A DNA stretch of 64,000 nucleotides from Phoronis australis (GCA_002633005.1 NMRA01000370.1:314229-378228), one strand, 5' to 3'; shown: positions 1-11,631, counted from the stretch's first letter. The notes: generated by a model not told the origin, from the sequence alone. Made by a program: numbers and translations.

Positions 1-216
1 ATCCAACACAACAACTGCAGCATTGCGGATCACTACAACCAGTGCCCAGTAACGGAGACACAACAATTTGTGGTTAAATACTATAGGGACCGATGAGGTC
101 GCCATTGTATTCCGGGAAATGACTATTTAACAATAGTTTACCATAGGTTTATTTCATGTAACAGGCCTCCGGCCCACATAACAATATATAACGCAAAGAG
201 AGTACAATAGTCTAAA
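1..216. other. 3' flank of the LINE, no gene seen
   Basis: This is AT-rich sequence beyond the last recognisable codon of the minus-strand LINE at 217. It may hold the element's 3' untranslated tail, but I see no clear poly-A tract or target-site duplication, so the 3' end of the insertion is not defined. Confidence 0.4.
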
Positions 217-1250
217 TTAATTCATATCAAGGAACTCATTTCTACGTTTCTCCGCATTAATTAAATATCTAGCAACTTTTCTTAGAACATTTAAGGCATG
301 AATCTGTAGAATATTTCCGAATGCTATATCTTCCATCTTATCGTACTTTGGTAAAAACCGCACTCGTAAATCCGAATATAAATTGCATTCGAGAAGAAAG
401 TGGAATTCTGTTTCCACTTTCCCACTGTCACAGTCTTCTCTGACAAATCCACTGAACCTTCCCTGGGTAATCCCTAATGAATGTGCGGAGCATCTAAACC
501 TTGCAAGGGCTATTCTATGAAATCTATTTTCTAAACATGTTACGTATTTTTCTACTACAAAGTTACATTTAATTGTTTTGTAAACATCTAAAGATTGAGA
601 AAAAAATATTGTTTCTCCAATCCTGGATGTCAGTATGAAAGCATCGTGGTTTAAATTCACTTATAAATGAGGCAGCATCGCCCACACCTTGTTGTATCCA
701 AACAACTCCAAAACCATAAGCAAACAACAATTGTTTAACATTTAGAGCTCGAGTAAGACTTATTTTGCTCACCCATTTCATATTGCACATTATTGCATAC
801 CCTAACATAACGATGGCTTGGCAAATTGATAATTTTTAACCAGTATTTAACAATTCTCAATAATAGCTGTACCTTCATTGTCACTCTACCAAGCTCTCCC
901 CTCACTGCAGCGTTTGAGACATGCTGACCAAGTCCCAACAAAAATTTGCAAAATTTATTTTGTACGATTTCAATGTCTTGTGCGGGTTGAAATCCCCAAA
1001 TCTCAGAACCATATAACAAGATCGGTAATATTTTTGTATCAAACATTTTAAACCACATTTGCACAGGAAGTTCATTGTACTTAAACATGTGCTTGTTTAG
1101 TACAAAAATAGCCTTTGCCACTTTGTCAGCTAACGTTTTCTGCGCCTTCGTAAATACACCTTTAGGATTAAACTTGATACCCAAATAATTATGCTCTGAA
1201 GTCGTTTGTACAATTTCGCCAAATAATTTCCACTTTTCATAAGTTCTCAA
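217..1250 (-). pseudogene. LINE ORF2 C-terminal region
   Basis: 735-1250 continues the RT thumb and connection region (ILPILLYGSEIWGF, then VQNKFCKFLLGL), typical of the segment after RT in APE-type LINEs. A frameshift near 660-735 leads to 217-660, which ends in a Cys/His motif. There ARFRCSAHSLGI is followed by FVREDC and ETEFHFLLECNLYSDLR, matching the CxxC...HFLxxC pattern of LINE C-terminal zinc knuckles, with the first Cys pair apparently reduced. No function beyond the retrotransposition RNP is implied. Confidence 0.8.
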
Positions 1251-2762
1251 GCTGAGTATCCCCCTTTTCTAAAGACTATAACTTTTGTCTTCGACATATT
1301 CACATGAAGCTTCCATTTGTTACAATATTCTTCTAGTTTGGTAATTAATGTTTGCATGGCAATAGCGGTTTCAGCGACGAGTACCAAATCATCGGCAAAC
1401 AACAACAAATATAAATTCAATATTCCAATATTTAGACACGAGCACTTTAGATTTTGTAAATCACTTTCTAAATCATTTATAAACAGCGAGAAGAGAAAGG
1501 GAGATAATTGACACCCTTGTCTTACATCGTACATTGGAAGAAATCGGTTACGTAACCATCCCCATTCAGCAAGACGCAAGACTTCACATTTTCATAAACA
1601 CTGTTTAGAATTTTATGCATTTTCCATATTTTAGAATTTTATGCATTTTCCATATATTCCAAAACTTGACATTTTATACTTAAGACCCTCTCACCAGACC
1701 CAGTCAAACGCTTTTTTAAAGTCAACAAAAAGACAATAGAACCAGCCTCTACGTTTCAATAGATATTTGTTAATTAGTGTATCTAGAATAAACATGTTAT
1801 CTACTGTGGAATACCCCTTCCTGAAATCAGCTTGAGCCTCACACACAATATTGTTCATATCCGCCCATGAATGGAGTTGGTTACATAACAACAGGGCAAA
1901 TATCTTGCCAGCCACCTGTAACAGGGTGATTCCTCTGTAATTATCTGGGTCATTCTTATTTCCAGACTTGAACACCAACACTATAATACCTGAATTCCAT
2001 TGGGATGGGTAATTCCCCATATCAAAAATTTTATTATACAGACAAACGAGAGACTGTTTAAATGCGGGTGTTGTGAACTTGAAAAATTCCGACGAAATGG
2101 CATCATTTCCAGCAGCTTTACCCAATTCCATGTCATTCATGCACTTATCTACTTCATCAAAAGAAATAATTTTATTAAAAACTGACTGGTCATCCAAGTT
2201 GTGCACTGCTTCTTCTGACTCATAGAAGTGATTAAACTGTTCAACATATACTTGAAACTGAGAAAAAAATACACCATAGTCTTTAGTGTGAGAAGTATAA
2301 GCGTTTTTAAAACTGTTATACCATTGTGTATGTAATATTTGAAGACCGCTCTTCTTTGTTACCTTTCACCAACTGCCAAAATTGTTTTTTATTTTCATTC
2401 ACAGATGAATCCAACAATGCTTTGGTTAGTGTTTCTCAGAATATTTTTTGTTTTGTTTTTAGTAATTGTTTATATCTCTTGTTATATTCCCTATGTTTAG
2501 CCAAATTTTCTTTAGTTCCATATTGTCTGTATTTCCTTAAATAACTACGTGCTATTAATTTATGATCATAACATTCTCTATCAAACCATGTTTCTGGTTT
2601 TGATCTACGTTTTGATGGCTCAGTTTTTCTCATACCAGAACTTATGGCTGATTTTACAACCAAATTGTATATACAATCTAAGGCCTCGTCAACATTACTC
2701 GTATTATTTTGAAGACTTGACATCACATTTTCCAGACAGCCACCGCCTTCAGCCAACTGCAA
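1247..2762 (-). pseudogene. LINE linker and reverse transcriptase
   Basis: 2436-2762 is the linker between endonuclease and RT (WFDRECYDHK, then basic helices). After a frameshift the RT begins: AGNDAISSEFFKF, then DPDNYRGITLL, then EAQADFRKGYSTVDN, then FVDFKKAFDWV with the first catalytic Asp at about 1700. A stop follows. The 1580-1690 stretch is degenerate and holds a 26-bp direct duplication (about 1598-1650). RT then resumes with RQGCQLSPFLFSLF and the FADD catalytic box at 1388-1399, followed by KTKVIVFRKGG. All main RT motifs can be seen, but the frame is interrupted at least twice. Confidence 0.9.
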
Positions 2763-2799
2763 GTTTTCAAAATAATTATTTTTATTTTCATCTTTCCAA

Positions 2800-3930
2800 A
2801 TTATAGATTTGTTTATTTTTCCATTGACACTGTAGGAATCTTTCCCGTGTTTTGTTGCAGTTTACCTGCAAGTTAAACAAAACTTCCCCATCTATAATCA
2901 TTTCCAATGGAAAATGATCGGAGTCGACTTGATCGTCGACTTGAAAATCGATGACTGTGGCCTGGTTGATAAGTGCTCGCTTTCTTTACTCGAGGTCGTG
3001 GGTTCAATTCCCTCCAGGTCACATTGCTAAACCCTTTAGCCAGGTTTCTAGCTCCTCAGCTCGGTTTAACCATACATTAATAAAGCATAAAAATATTTCC
3101 TGGTGACCAGTGCAATGGGCCCACATGCGAGGCCTGCGCAAGTCTGGTACAATGTGTATCAGACCGCCTGCAATTTAATTTAAGTAATAATTTCATCACT
3201 GACCATGAAATAATCCACTACACTACTTCCATTTGTATTCACAAAAGTAAATTTACCGGTATTTTTATCACTACCACTGCGATCGTTTAAAATTCTAATT
3301 CTACAGCTTTTACAAAGGTACAATAACTCCCGACCATAGGTATTACACTCGTTATCTTGAGACTCACGTGATGGTATCTGGGCATCGTACTCATAACCCA
3401 TATCACTTAGGTCATTTTCAAGAAATGGCACTACAGTCTCATCGTTAACAAAATCTTCTAATGAGGCTGTTCGGGCATTGAAATCACCGCACAACATAAC
3501 ATTGCTATTTGGATTGTGAGAATTAAATTGTGTAATCAAGGATTCAATTTTGTCAAACATTGGTTCATTCGCATGCCTGGAACCCTGAGGGGAAATATAA
3601 ACATTCTCTAAATATAGTGGTGGCTTATTCATACCAGTAGCAAATTTTATCCAAATCATAATTTCCGAATCTGATGCCACCTCGTTTACATAACCAGACA
3701 ATTCGTTTTTTACAAAAATAAGCTCACCACCAGAGGTCCTTATACTACGTTTTCTTTTCGTTCTTACTTTGTTGAAACACACAAACCCGTCCAACAAGAA
3801 ATCTTGTTCTGTTTCTGCACATGTCTAGTGCTAATACATCGAAAGACTTCATGTAGTCAGTGATGTCATTTCTTTCAAACTTATTTTTTAACCCATTTAT
3901 GTTCCAACTACCCACTCTTAACTGTAGGCC
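2800..3930 (-). pseudogene. LINE endonuclease domain, split by a SINE
   Basis: An exonuclease-endonuclease-phosphatase domain, which nicks target DNA for target-primed reverse transcription. The N-terminal VGSWNINGLKNKF lies near 3885-3925. A frameshift near 3830 moves the reading into the frame at 3180-3797, which carries GDFNAR (catalytic Asp/Asn) and SVVDYFMVS. The last motif, SDHFPL with the catalytic His, is read at about 2908-2925, on the far side of the SINE at 2955-3180. The core residues are therefore recognisable, but the domain is broken by one frameshift and one insertion. Confidence 0.85.
2955..3180 (+). mobile_element. tRNA-derived SINE inserted in the LINE endonuclease
   Basis: The tRNA-like head has an A-box-like TGGCCTGGTTGATAAGTG at 2958-2975 and a canonical B box GGTTCAATTCC at 3001-3011. 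A non-tRNA body follows, ending near CGCCTGCAATT. A second copy at 4924-5072 matches head and tail but lacks an internal stretch of about 80-90 bp (roughly 3050-3130 here). The insertion separates the DYFMVS and SDHFPL endonuclease motifs, so it landed after the LINE. I see no clear target-site duplication. Confidence 0.8.
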
Positions 3931-4032
3931 TTGGCCTAAATCCTATTCATTTCGCGGACCCGCTCCGAGCTCAACAACGTTTTTGGTGGAGTCGTCACAT
4001 TTATAAGCCTTTCCGCTTATTATGAGTTTGTC

Positions 4033-4275
4033 TTAGTCCATTCGCACTAGATTTCCCTTTGTCTTTGCTTCCATCAGTAACGGACCGAGTTTCTTCCTGC
4101 TTTCCCTTATTTTTGGCAAGAAATCTTCGGATATTTTGTACTGGGTACCATGAAGTTTGTGATGAGCAATTCTTAGGACCATGTCTCTATCTTTGTAGCT
4201 GTTAAACTTAACTATCCACATGGTAAATACATATCTCCAGAGCAAAAAGAAGGAATTGCAAAAACAGAGAGACAA
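4033..4275 (-). pseudogene. LINE ORF1-like C-terminal fragment
   Basis: The frame reads IVKFNSYKDRDMVLRIAH, then KISEDFLPKIRESRKKLGPL. This resembles the C-terminal domain of L1-type ORF1 proteins, RNA-binding chaperones where a phrase like YxISEDF is followed by a run of basic residues. The first dozen residues of the open frame do not fit and are probably outside the real frame. The same coding sense seems to continue past 4033 to about 3955, just before the endonuclease begins near 3920, so ORF1 and ORF2 lie close together as expected. The N-terminal part of ORF1 is absent. Confidence 0.6.
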
Positions 4276-4923
4276 GTAGGGGTTTTCACACCTGGTGAAC
4301 TTAGATTTGGACGAAAATGCTGTCAGGAGTTCAAGGTGACCTTAAGAGGCTTTTCAACTCAACTAACAACTGATGACATAAAGTGACTTACGATTGTTTG
4401 TGTCTTGTAGGCTAATTGTAAGCACACCTTAGTGTCACTGACCGCTGAGACAAAACAGCACTGTAATTTGTCAATGCAAAGGAAATGCATGATTGGTGTT
4501 CAGCATGACTTAATCAATGCTTTACATTGCCCTCTAATGTCAGGAAGCAAGAGACCAGAAAATGTCTTTCAATTACATGTAAATCTGTGGACTATCGTCA
4601 CAGACAATCGGCCTTTTTAGGAAAAAATTCTACGCTGACATCCTCACCAGTCAAGATTGGGCAACTCGACCGATTTGCGTAACTGGAAATCTGCCACATA
4701 GATCAAAGATGTTGTAGTTAATGATATCACCTCGGGCTGCTCACGTTATTTGCGGTGACAAGTGTTTTTAAACTTTCATTTTGAAAAAGTTCTTAAATAG
4801 CACAGTTGAGTCTTAAAAAGGACATGTGAATAGGTTTTTGAATTTTAAAAATCGGACAAGAAATGTGACTTTTACAACCTAAAACTTTTGTATAATGTTA
4901 CCATATTATGCTGCAGAGGAGAC
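4276..4923. repeat. Dispersed repeat, diverged partner at 28.7-29.0 kb
   Basis: About 4625-4880 aligns by eye with 28705-29005. Both have a GATTGGG...TCGACC block, a 'gatcaaaga' block, a TTTTTAAATAGCA block, and end in GGACAAGAAATGTGACTTT. The copies are diverged and have indels. I see no coding frame or terminal inverted repeat, so the class is unknown. The rest of the span shows nothing recognisable. Confidence 0.5.
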
Positions 4924-5072
4924 AGTGTGGCCTGGTTGATAAGTGCCCGCTTTCTTTACTTGAGGTCGTGGTTTCGAGTCCCACCAGGTCACACTGCTAA
5001 ATCCTTCAGCCAGGTTTCTAGCAAGGCCTGTGCACCTCTGGTACAACGTGTATAAGACCACCTGCAATTATT
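4924..5072 (+). mobile_element. tRNA-derived SINE, short form
   Basis: This is the same family as 2955-3180. The head TGGCCTGGTTGATAAGTG is identical, the B box is close to consensus (GTTTCGAGTCC, 4971-4981), and the tail again ends ACCTGCAATT. It is shorter because an internal block is missing after 'caggtttctagc'. It abuts the left arm of the next foldback element, whose outer terminus is missing. Confidence 0.75.
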
Positions 5073-5089
5073 TTATTATATTATGCTGC

Positions 5090-5857
5090 TTGGGAGGCAA
5101 GAATTTCGCGCCAATTTCTTTTCATATAGTGAGACTGTGAGAGCTATTGAGTCAGTCTTGGTTATACCTCGGCTGTGTCAAGTTCGGTTGTCGTTTGCTT
5201 TTGCTTTCGAGTCTGTCAACATGCCACACTGTTGCTACGTACCGGGATGTACTCATGATCACCCAGCCTGTAAGCAGCCCTGCTGCGATGTTGAGTAGAG
5301 GGAGTGAATACCGGTCCCGTTCGACACCCAGTGAAGAGGACAGTTCGTCGTCCAATGAATAGATTGGTGAGCCAAGCTTTGATAAGTTTATTGAGGACTG
5401 GTCTAAAGTATTGGAGCTATTTAGGAAGTGCCAGGTGTGTGACGAGGGAGTCACATGGCGGGATGTAAACAGTTTGTGTGCTCAGGTCATCATCCAGTGG
5501 GAGTATGTCGCAGGACACTCGGGCAAGTGGGACAATTGTCCCTCTGCCAGTGAGACAATACATCTCGGTACGCAGCAACAGTGTGGCATGTTGACTGACT
5601 CGTAAACAAAAGCAAACGGCGACCGAACTTATCACAACAGAGGTAGAGCAATGACTAAGACTCGGCAACTCTCACAATCATACTATATGAAAATAAATTG
5701 GAGCGAAATACTTGCCTCCCAAAACGTCACTTCCGGAGTAAAGAAGGAGTAACTGTTTAAATTACAAAAAGCTGTAATTAAATGAAAAATATGTCTGGGA
5801 TAATCAACGAACCTTATTTTTACTAAATAACATGAAAAAAGGTTGCCTTCGCCTTTA
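5090..5857. mobile_element. Foldback DNA element, left end truncated
   Basis: The left arm (about 5090-5292) and right arm (about 5555-5857) are inverted copies of each other. The right arm ends GGTTGCCTTCGCCTTTA, the same terminus as the element at 11789-12687. The left arm begins only at GGGAGGCAAGAATTTCGCG, so its outer part of roughly 100-150 bp is lost next to the SINE. Between the arms lies a remnant coding segment (5363-5557). Both arms contain the same ATG-bearing stretch (MPHCC...), so the 5' coding start has been duplicated into the terminal repeats. Confidence 0.75.
5363..5557 (+). pseudogene. THAP-like zinc-finger protein fragment in the foldback element
   Basis: Open frame after a stop at 5360-5362: FDKFIEDWSKVLELFRKCQV, then CDEG, then WEYVAGHSGKWDNCPS. 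The layout (a KFI...L..LF helix, CxxC-like pair, then C/GH...W..CP) resembles the region after the THAP domain in transposon-associated THAP proteins of fish and invertebrates. That family link is from general recall. Upstream, 5221-5297 reads MPHCCYVPGCTHD, a possible start of a C2CH finger, before a stop. It is a broken remnant. Confidence 0.45.
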
Positions 5858-7999
5858 GCAAAAGAAGCCGGTCATTAAAGTCCAGGCATTGTGGTAAGTG
5901 TCTATTATAATCCTAACTCAGGTAAGAAGTTTTCACAGTTGCAAAAATTGTTGGGAAATGTGATGTAATGCCTGATGTTCCTATACGGTAATTCTACACT
6001 TATTTCACACAAAAATATTTGACAAAATGGTCATTTTCCATTTTTCAAAGCCTGATTAACATTTTGCAAATAATGTGAGTTTCAGCTTACGCAGTTTTAT
6101 GACATCGACACACTAACAAACCATGCTTGTAACACTAAAATGTTCTTAATCTTTACTTAGGTGAAGAAATTTAATAAAATAGAATTTCACTTGTCAGTCT
6201 CATCAAATGTGCACTAGATAAATGAAACTGTACCAAAGTGTCAGGGATATAGGCTAGTGCTTTCTCAATATTTGATCTAGATTTTAATGCACCAAGAACA
6301 TTAAACTAGGCATGAAACAATCTCACCTTTGTTGGAAACGCCTACTCAGCTCATCTTTTATTGAACTTTTTAACATGAAACGGTTTAAACGATATAACAC
6401 TGGCCTTTTTTGAAGATTAGCGCTCAAGTCATTAGGGTGCACTTAACTCAGTTGAGCGGATTTCAGGGCCAGCTTTGATTTTGCAATTGTTAGAATTAGT
6501 GTAACTGAATACTGGTCAAATGGTATAGGTAATGACCCGGAATAATCCTTGTCACAGATGACTCATTAGTAGAATGGCACTTTCCATTTTACCTTAATAC
6601 CAACTCAAGATAAGTGTCTATCATTCTGCGATCGAGTATATTAGGGTTTACATAGCAGATGCTTGACGATATTTTCTCATAAGTGAAATTCTTCAATTGC
6701 ACCTTTTGCGCACAATTCTACAGAAGTCGTTGTAACTTTGCTCCAGAGCAATGCCCAGGTCTACTACACAATTGTTATTGATACTGAGATGGTTAGGGAT
6801 TATGAGGGAATACTCATGTGTGACTTTTGTAAACAATCCAGTCAAACATACCACAGTTTGCAAATCGAAATTTTGATAAGATCTATTAACTTCAGTTGCC
6901 AGGGCAGTTCGATTGGTCACTTCCTCATTGTTGAGTCAGTAGATGACAGAACATTTTAACACCCGATCAAAACAGTTTCAGTCTGTGAACTCTTAAGGGG
7001 GGGGGGGGGGGNGCTGTGGTACAGCTACTGGTCAAAGTGTACTGGAGATCCATTGCCATGTTGTGCAGTAAATATTAACAGGTGTCTTACTATACAGTCT
7101 ATCCTGAGTAATAGTAATCCTAACACCTGGAGATCATGTATGATAAGTATAGATTTTGTTCTCACCAACATTCTTGGTTGTGGCACCCCTCCCCTGACAT
7201 AAGCATAGGCTACAAATATATCATGACTAGCCAAAGGGTGCTCTATTGTTATTAGAGTTGGCCATTAGCTAATGATTGACCATAATCTTTTCTGGTTACA
7301 AACCGTGGTAAACAATTGAGGGCTACTTTACAAATTTCAAGCTTTAAACCTAAAATTTTGAGAAAATAACCACCACAGTGTTTTTGGCAAAGAAACATTA
7401 ACACAGCTAGATCTTCAATTTTTGAAAATCGGAGACCTATTAACTGAAATTGTAACAACTTGAAATGACATCACGGAGACTTTGACTTGCCCATCTGCTA
7501 TCAGTAGGGTTCCTTTTGTTAGTCTAGGTTCTCCACATACAACAGACAGACTCAGGCAGCATTTTGAAAAGGCTTAGGGTAACGTGCTGTAACACAGTGG
7601 TAGAAACTCTCGTCATGCTGGGGGGCCATGCTATGAAAAGTTAACCAGCAGTCTAAAGTCACCAAAGTCAGCAACACAGTGTCATGGCTGAAGTCAAGAC
7701 TGTGGTATTGGTAATTCTCCATCATTTTGCACAAAAATAATAGCCAAAATTTTCATTTTCCCAATTTTCTAAGGGTGCTTACCTCATATCAAATGTCTTG
7801 TGACATCTATGTAGTATAAAGTAAGTAAATAATAGACTTACAATTTATTAGACTTTAATTTTGTAGAGAAATTTGGCAACAGAATTTCACTTAACGGCCA
7901 TTTGTGTATAAATATATCTTATTCAGTGAGGCTTGGAATATGTTGCAAGCAGTTTATCCCATTCAATCCACCATCTTTTTGGTCACATCGAGTGACCTA
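5858..7999. other. Spacer with dispersed repeats, no gene seen
   Basis: The segments at about 5990-6230 and 7725-7905 belong to a repeat family recognised by a TTTCCATTTTTCAAA-like core followed by a 'tttatgacatc' block and AGAATTTCAC; other copies lie near 23225-23465 and 53290-53500. A run of G ends in an N at 7012, marking an unresolved homopolymer. The short open frames here have no recognisable content. Confidence 0.4.
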
Positions 8000-8100
8000 A
8001 TGAATATAAGTCCGAAAAGATTTCTGCCCCCGACCCTGACTCGAACCCAGGACCTTCTGCTGACCGTGCCATTATTTGTGAGCTAAATAAGTGACCAATT
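8000..8100 (-). mobile_element. tRNA-like SINE head
   Basis: On the minus strand a B box GGGTTCGAGTC (8038-8048) follows an A-box-like TTTAGCTCACAAATAATGG (about 8069-8088), with spacing suited to a tRNA-derived head. The flanks do not complete an acceptor stem and I see no anticodon arm, so this is a SINE head or tRNA relic and not a functional tRNA gene. Confidence 0.5.
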
Positions 8101-8104
8101 GCCA

Positions 8105-8210
8105 CAAATGTGTCATTTCGGGTCACTGTATGTAGGACGTCAGAGCAAGGTCCAGCGTGACCCATAAATGTGTCATTACAGGTTATGTAGGATGTCAGAG
8201 CAAGGTCCAA
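8105..8210. repeat. Two-copy tandem duplication of about 58 bp
   Basis: The segment holding 'aaatgtgtcat', then GTCAGAGCAAGGTCCA occurs twice, at about 8106-8152 and 8164-8210, directly beside the SINE head. It is probably the SINE body, duplicated in tandem. Confidence 0.5.
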
Positions 8211-9419
8211 GGTTCGCTCCATAGTTATGTTCAAGATGAAATCTCAAAAAAATAGTTGCAGTTTTTCTAAATCATTTTGTCTTTGCTTTGTACAAATTTT
8301 GATTTTTTTCATAAAAAACAAGTCATTTTTATAGCAATTAGTACAAAATGGAACATTTCTAAAACAATCCCTGAAAATGTTACAGTATATGTCAAAAATA
8401 GTGACATTCTTCATTTAAAATTTGTAAGCAAAATTGCCAAATTAACAATTCCTCCCTCATGGATTGCATCTCCATCCTCATTAACACAACAACTATTTTC
8501 TCATGAAAACAATTAGGCCTAAAAATGCACAATATCTTTTCTCACCGTCAGAAAATGAAAAGAACAGCAGTTAGTGAAAAAGAAATAATTGTTACAGAAC
8601 AATTACAACGCTGTTAATGTGAGCGCTTCAGCAAAACGGAAGGAAGATTGCCTGCAGTCTATTATGTGGTCAATAGGTGTTAGATAAAAGACTGGAGTTT
8701 ATGACGCCAATTTTTCTTGCGTGCTGCTGGTTATGATGTCAACAGACAGTTAAGATCTTCTTGTTCATCGAGTCTTGACTGAATATCATCGAACCAACGA
8801 TGTGTGAAGTGAGAGCCTTACAATTACTCTTGGTGAAATGAGGACTGCTTACTTAGTCCAACAACCAAAAGCACAATTACAATTAACAAATTTTCTTCAA
8901 AGTTTCAAATTACGAAAATGAGCTCGAATGACAAGTTACAGTGGCAAAAGCAAATCTGTGAAAAGGCAGCAAATTCTGATAAAACATCCAATAATTCGAG
9001 TAATGGTGTGGTCCATATTTTATTATTGATTGAAGCTAATAACAATCAACTGATTGTCGCATTGTACCATGCAGTAATTATTCATTGAAATCATTGCTCT
9101 CATAAATTGCTACAATTTATGCTGAGAGATTTTAGAAGATGAGCTGCCAAGCTGTTTTTTGTCAGTGTTTGAGCAGTTCCTCACATTCCAATCTGCAGAT
9201 AATTCGTGACTTAAAGATGAATTGCATTAAAAAGAAATATTAGTATGCTAAAAAAGCTGGTTTCATGACTTCATTTCGTACCATAGAACCAACTTGATTT
9301 TCAAAACCAACAATAACATCTCAACCATCAGATTAGAATTGCAAAACTAATATTGGTTCAACATATGCATAGCATATGAGTGGAAGGTGGGACCAGTTTC
9401 CTTATAGATAATTATTGGC
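8211..9419. other. Spacer with a dispersed repeat, no gene seen
   Basis: About 8235-8420 matches segments near 11190-11300 and 26640-26790: 'gatgaaatctcaaaaa' or similar, then TTTGTACAA, then GATTTTTTTCAT. No coding signal or terminal repeat was seen in the remainder. Confidence 0.35.
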
Positions 9420-9670
9420 CAAATTTCATTAAAAACTGTATGGAGCTTCAAAGATAGAGAGACAAATGTAAAAATCTAAATTGCCACCAGGGGCCACTCT
9501 GGTAATCAGACTTGTCTGAAAATTCCCTCATTCCGTCCCAGCCATGATAGAAAAATATCTACATAATTTCATGAACATCTATTCAGGGGTTTTGGAAGCA
9601 CAGCAGCAGACACCGGATGGAAGCCAGGTAGACGCCAGACAAATGCCGAATGGACAAACAGGTACTAGGC
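9420..9670 (+). repeat. Partial copy of the CTCF-motif repeat family
   Basis: This carries the family landmarks AAATTTCAT, then a GCCAC...GGGG core (CCACCAGGGGCCAC, 9484-9497), then AATTTCATGAACAT and the terminal phrase ACACCGGATGGA. The same end is found near 39800. It has a single sub-monomer plus the terminus, compared with the long array at 38340-39830. Confidence 0.6.
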
Positions 9671-11458
9671 ATGACAGTATAATGCACCCTGATATATAAA
9701 TTTTGGCACATTAAAATTTAATCCTGTTAGAAACCCAGAACAAATTTTTAGAACAGCAACATTATTCATTTCAAATACAGAAGTCTGAAAAATCATTCCT
9801 TAAAAGTTTATGCTGACTCAGCATCAACCAATGTTCTATGGAGTTGGAAGATTTGTAGGGAATTTCTCAAGAAAACAACTTGCCAACATATTGCAAGAAA
9901 CATATTGCATAAGGCTTGTAATTGGAGAGCTCCAAAAAACGAGGGTAGGCTTACACCCAGGTGGTCTTATTTGGACTTAGTGTACAAGCTCATGTGTTTA
10001 ATATGTATATCAGCCATATGGTTCAGTAAAAAAGCCCAAGGGCTTGTATAACGCGTTTGATCAGTGCGCATTGTCCTGATATGTTTTTCAAGATAGCTTT
10101 GCCATAACCTTAACTAGCTGCAGGGTGCAAACAAATGAGGTTGATTTGACATGGACCCTAGGTAACAGGTGGGCTTACAGCTGAAGGTGGCACTAAGGAG
10201 AGGGGCCTCTACGCGAGAGGGTTGCCTTGAAAATGAGGATGGTCTCAAGTACCCTGTGATGGACTTACGGTTGAGAAGATATGGTACATTCTTACAAAAA
10301 TTTTCTATATGGTATATTTTTCAGTTCTATAAGAACATGCAAGCTTTTGCAGTCTACTGTAATCAGAAGGCTACTTTAGAAATGTGAGTCTCACAATCAA
10401 GAAAGAGTGATGCAACTTCACAAGCAGACGTACACTTCGAATGGCAGACGATCAATAGTACAGGGGTAAATAGCTGGATTGAATACTACAGCTAGCTAGG
10501 ATCACAGGTGACTGCTGCACGAGTCGATATTTCAGACAAGCAAAGAAAGACCCAAGGATCATGTGGCAAGCATAGTGAAACAAGAAACCGTGAAATTTTA
10601 ATTAATTAACAGCAGAAGACATGTAAGAAATACCCCAGCTGAGAAAATAATATTCAGTTGCTTGGTTACCGTATTGTCAGGATTCATGACCATGTTCAGC
10701 TTCATGCCCAACCCCAAAATTTCAAAATTTTCATTTTAAAACACCCATGCTCTGCTTAAGGTTACGTAAGACCTTTTTGACATGTTTGTGTATTTAGTCA
10801 AATGTTTACAATGGACTTTAACTCCTGCAAAGTACAGTAGTTTCTTCAATTTAGAACACAATATGGCAGAAGAGAGAAATAATATTATATCAAAAATTTC
10901 AACAACAGTAATCAAAAAGAAAACTTTTATCAACAAGCACGCAATGAAATTCAAGCACTTTTAACAATACAATTAGGTTTTGAAAGTTTATTGGAAAAAT
11001 GCCAATGTTGACAATTGTTTTTATTCAAAACTAAAGTTATATTTCTGAAAATAGAAATCCCGAGCTTGATTTTTTGTTGTTCATTGGGTCATTTAACCAT
11101 AACATTTTGGTAAAACTTCGCAAGTTAAGGTACATGATAGCAAAACCATAGTAACAACATGAGCATGACCAATTTTCATTTGATAGAAATGTTCAAGATG
11201 AAATCTCAAAAACACTGTTGCACTTTTCAAGATTAACATTCCATTTTTGCTTCATACAACTTTCGATTTTTTATGAAAGCAATAAAAATACTATTTTTGA
11301 CAGGTCCTCAAGCAATCGTGGAGCGTTTGCAATTCCTAATTGCGCAATGAAGCACAGTGTGTTTAAGTAGAGTATCTAAAAATTTTATATGATGTTCCGA
11401 AATTGGTCAAATTTGGCCCTTATTTTTCTATGGTTCTACATAACCTTAACACCCGAAT
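9671..11458. other. Spacer, no gene seen
   Basis: AT-rich sequence with one segment (about 11190-11300) of the dispersed family also at 8235-8420 and 26640-26790. The open frames are short with no recognisable domain or splice context. Confidence 0.35.
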
Positions 11459-11631
11459 TGACCTATCGCAAATTCTGCCCCCTTGCAAAAAATCAACAAA
11501 CAAACAATAAGTTTTACCCAGCAACATGTTGTTTGTCGGGTGAAATGGCGGCTTGGAAACGAAGGTGTGTCAAGAAGGCTGTGTTCTTATTGGTCAGTTA
11601 AGCCGTCACTCAAGATCCTGGAGATAGGTCA
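11459..11631. mobile_element. 173-bp MITE, copy 1
   Basis: It begins TGACCTATCGC and ends AGATAGGTCA, giving imperfect terminal inverted repeats of about 11 bp. A copy of exactly the same length lies in the opposite orientation at 21401-21573. Shared internal landmarks are CCCCCTTGC, AACAAACAATAAGTTTTAC, GTGAAATGGCGGCT and CAGTTAAGCCGTCACTC. It has no transposase. The clear superfamily marker, the target duplication, is not evident. Confidence 0.75.

Larger units (their letters stand above)
217..4275 (-). mobile_element. Degenerate APE-type non-LTR retrotransposon (LINE)
   Basis: Reading 4275 down to 217 on the minus strand, the window shows an ORF1-like C-terminus, an AP-like endonuclease, a linker, a reverse transcriptase and a C-terminal Cys/His region, in the usual two-ORF LINE order. 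About 4.1 kb is present, including a 226-bp SINE inserted at 2955-3180. Frameshifts (near 3830, 2440, 1250 and 660) and stops after 1691 show it cannot move by itself. The EN plus RT order and the HFLxxC tail suggest a CR1/L2- or Tx1-like clade, but I cannot assign one from motifs alone. No full 5' end is visible, so it is probably 5' truncated. Confidence 0.9.

Noticed and set aside
6998-7012. G-quadruplex-like G run
   Set aside because: A single homopolymer run beside an N, most likely a sequencing-limited tract and not evidence of a regulatory quadruplex.
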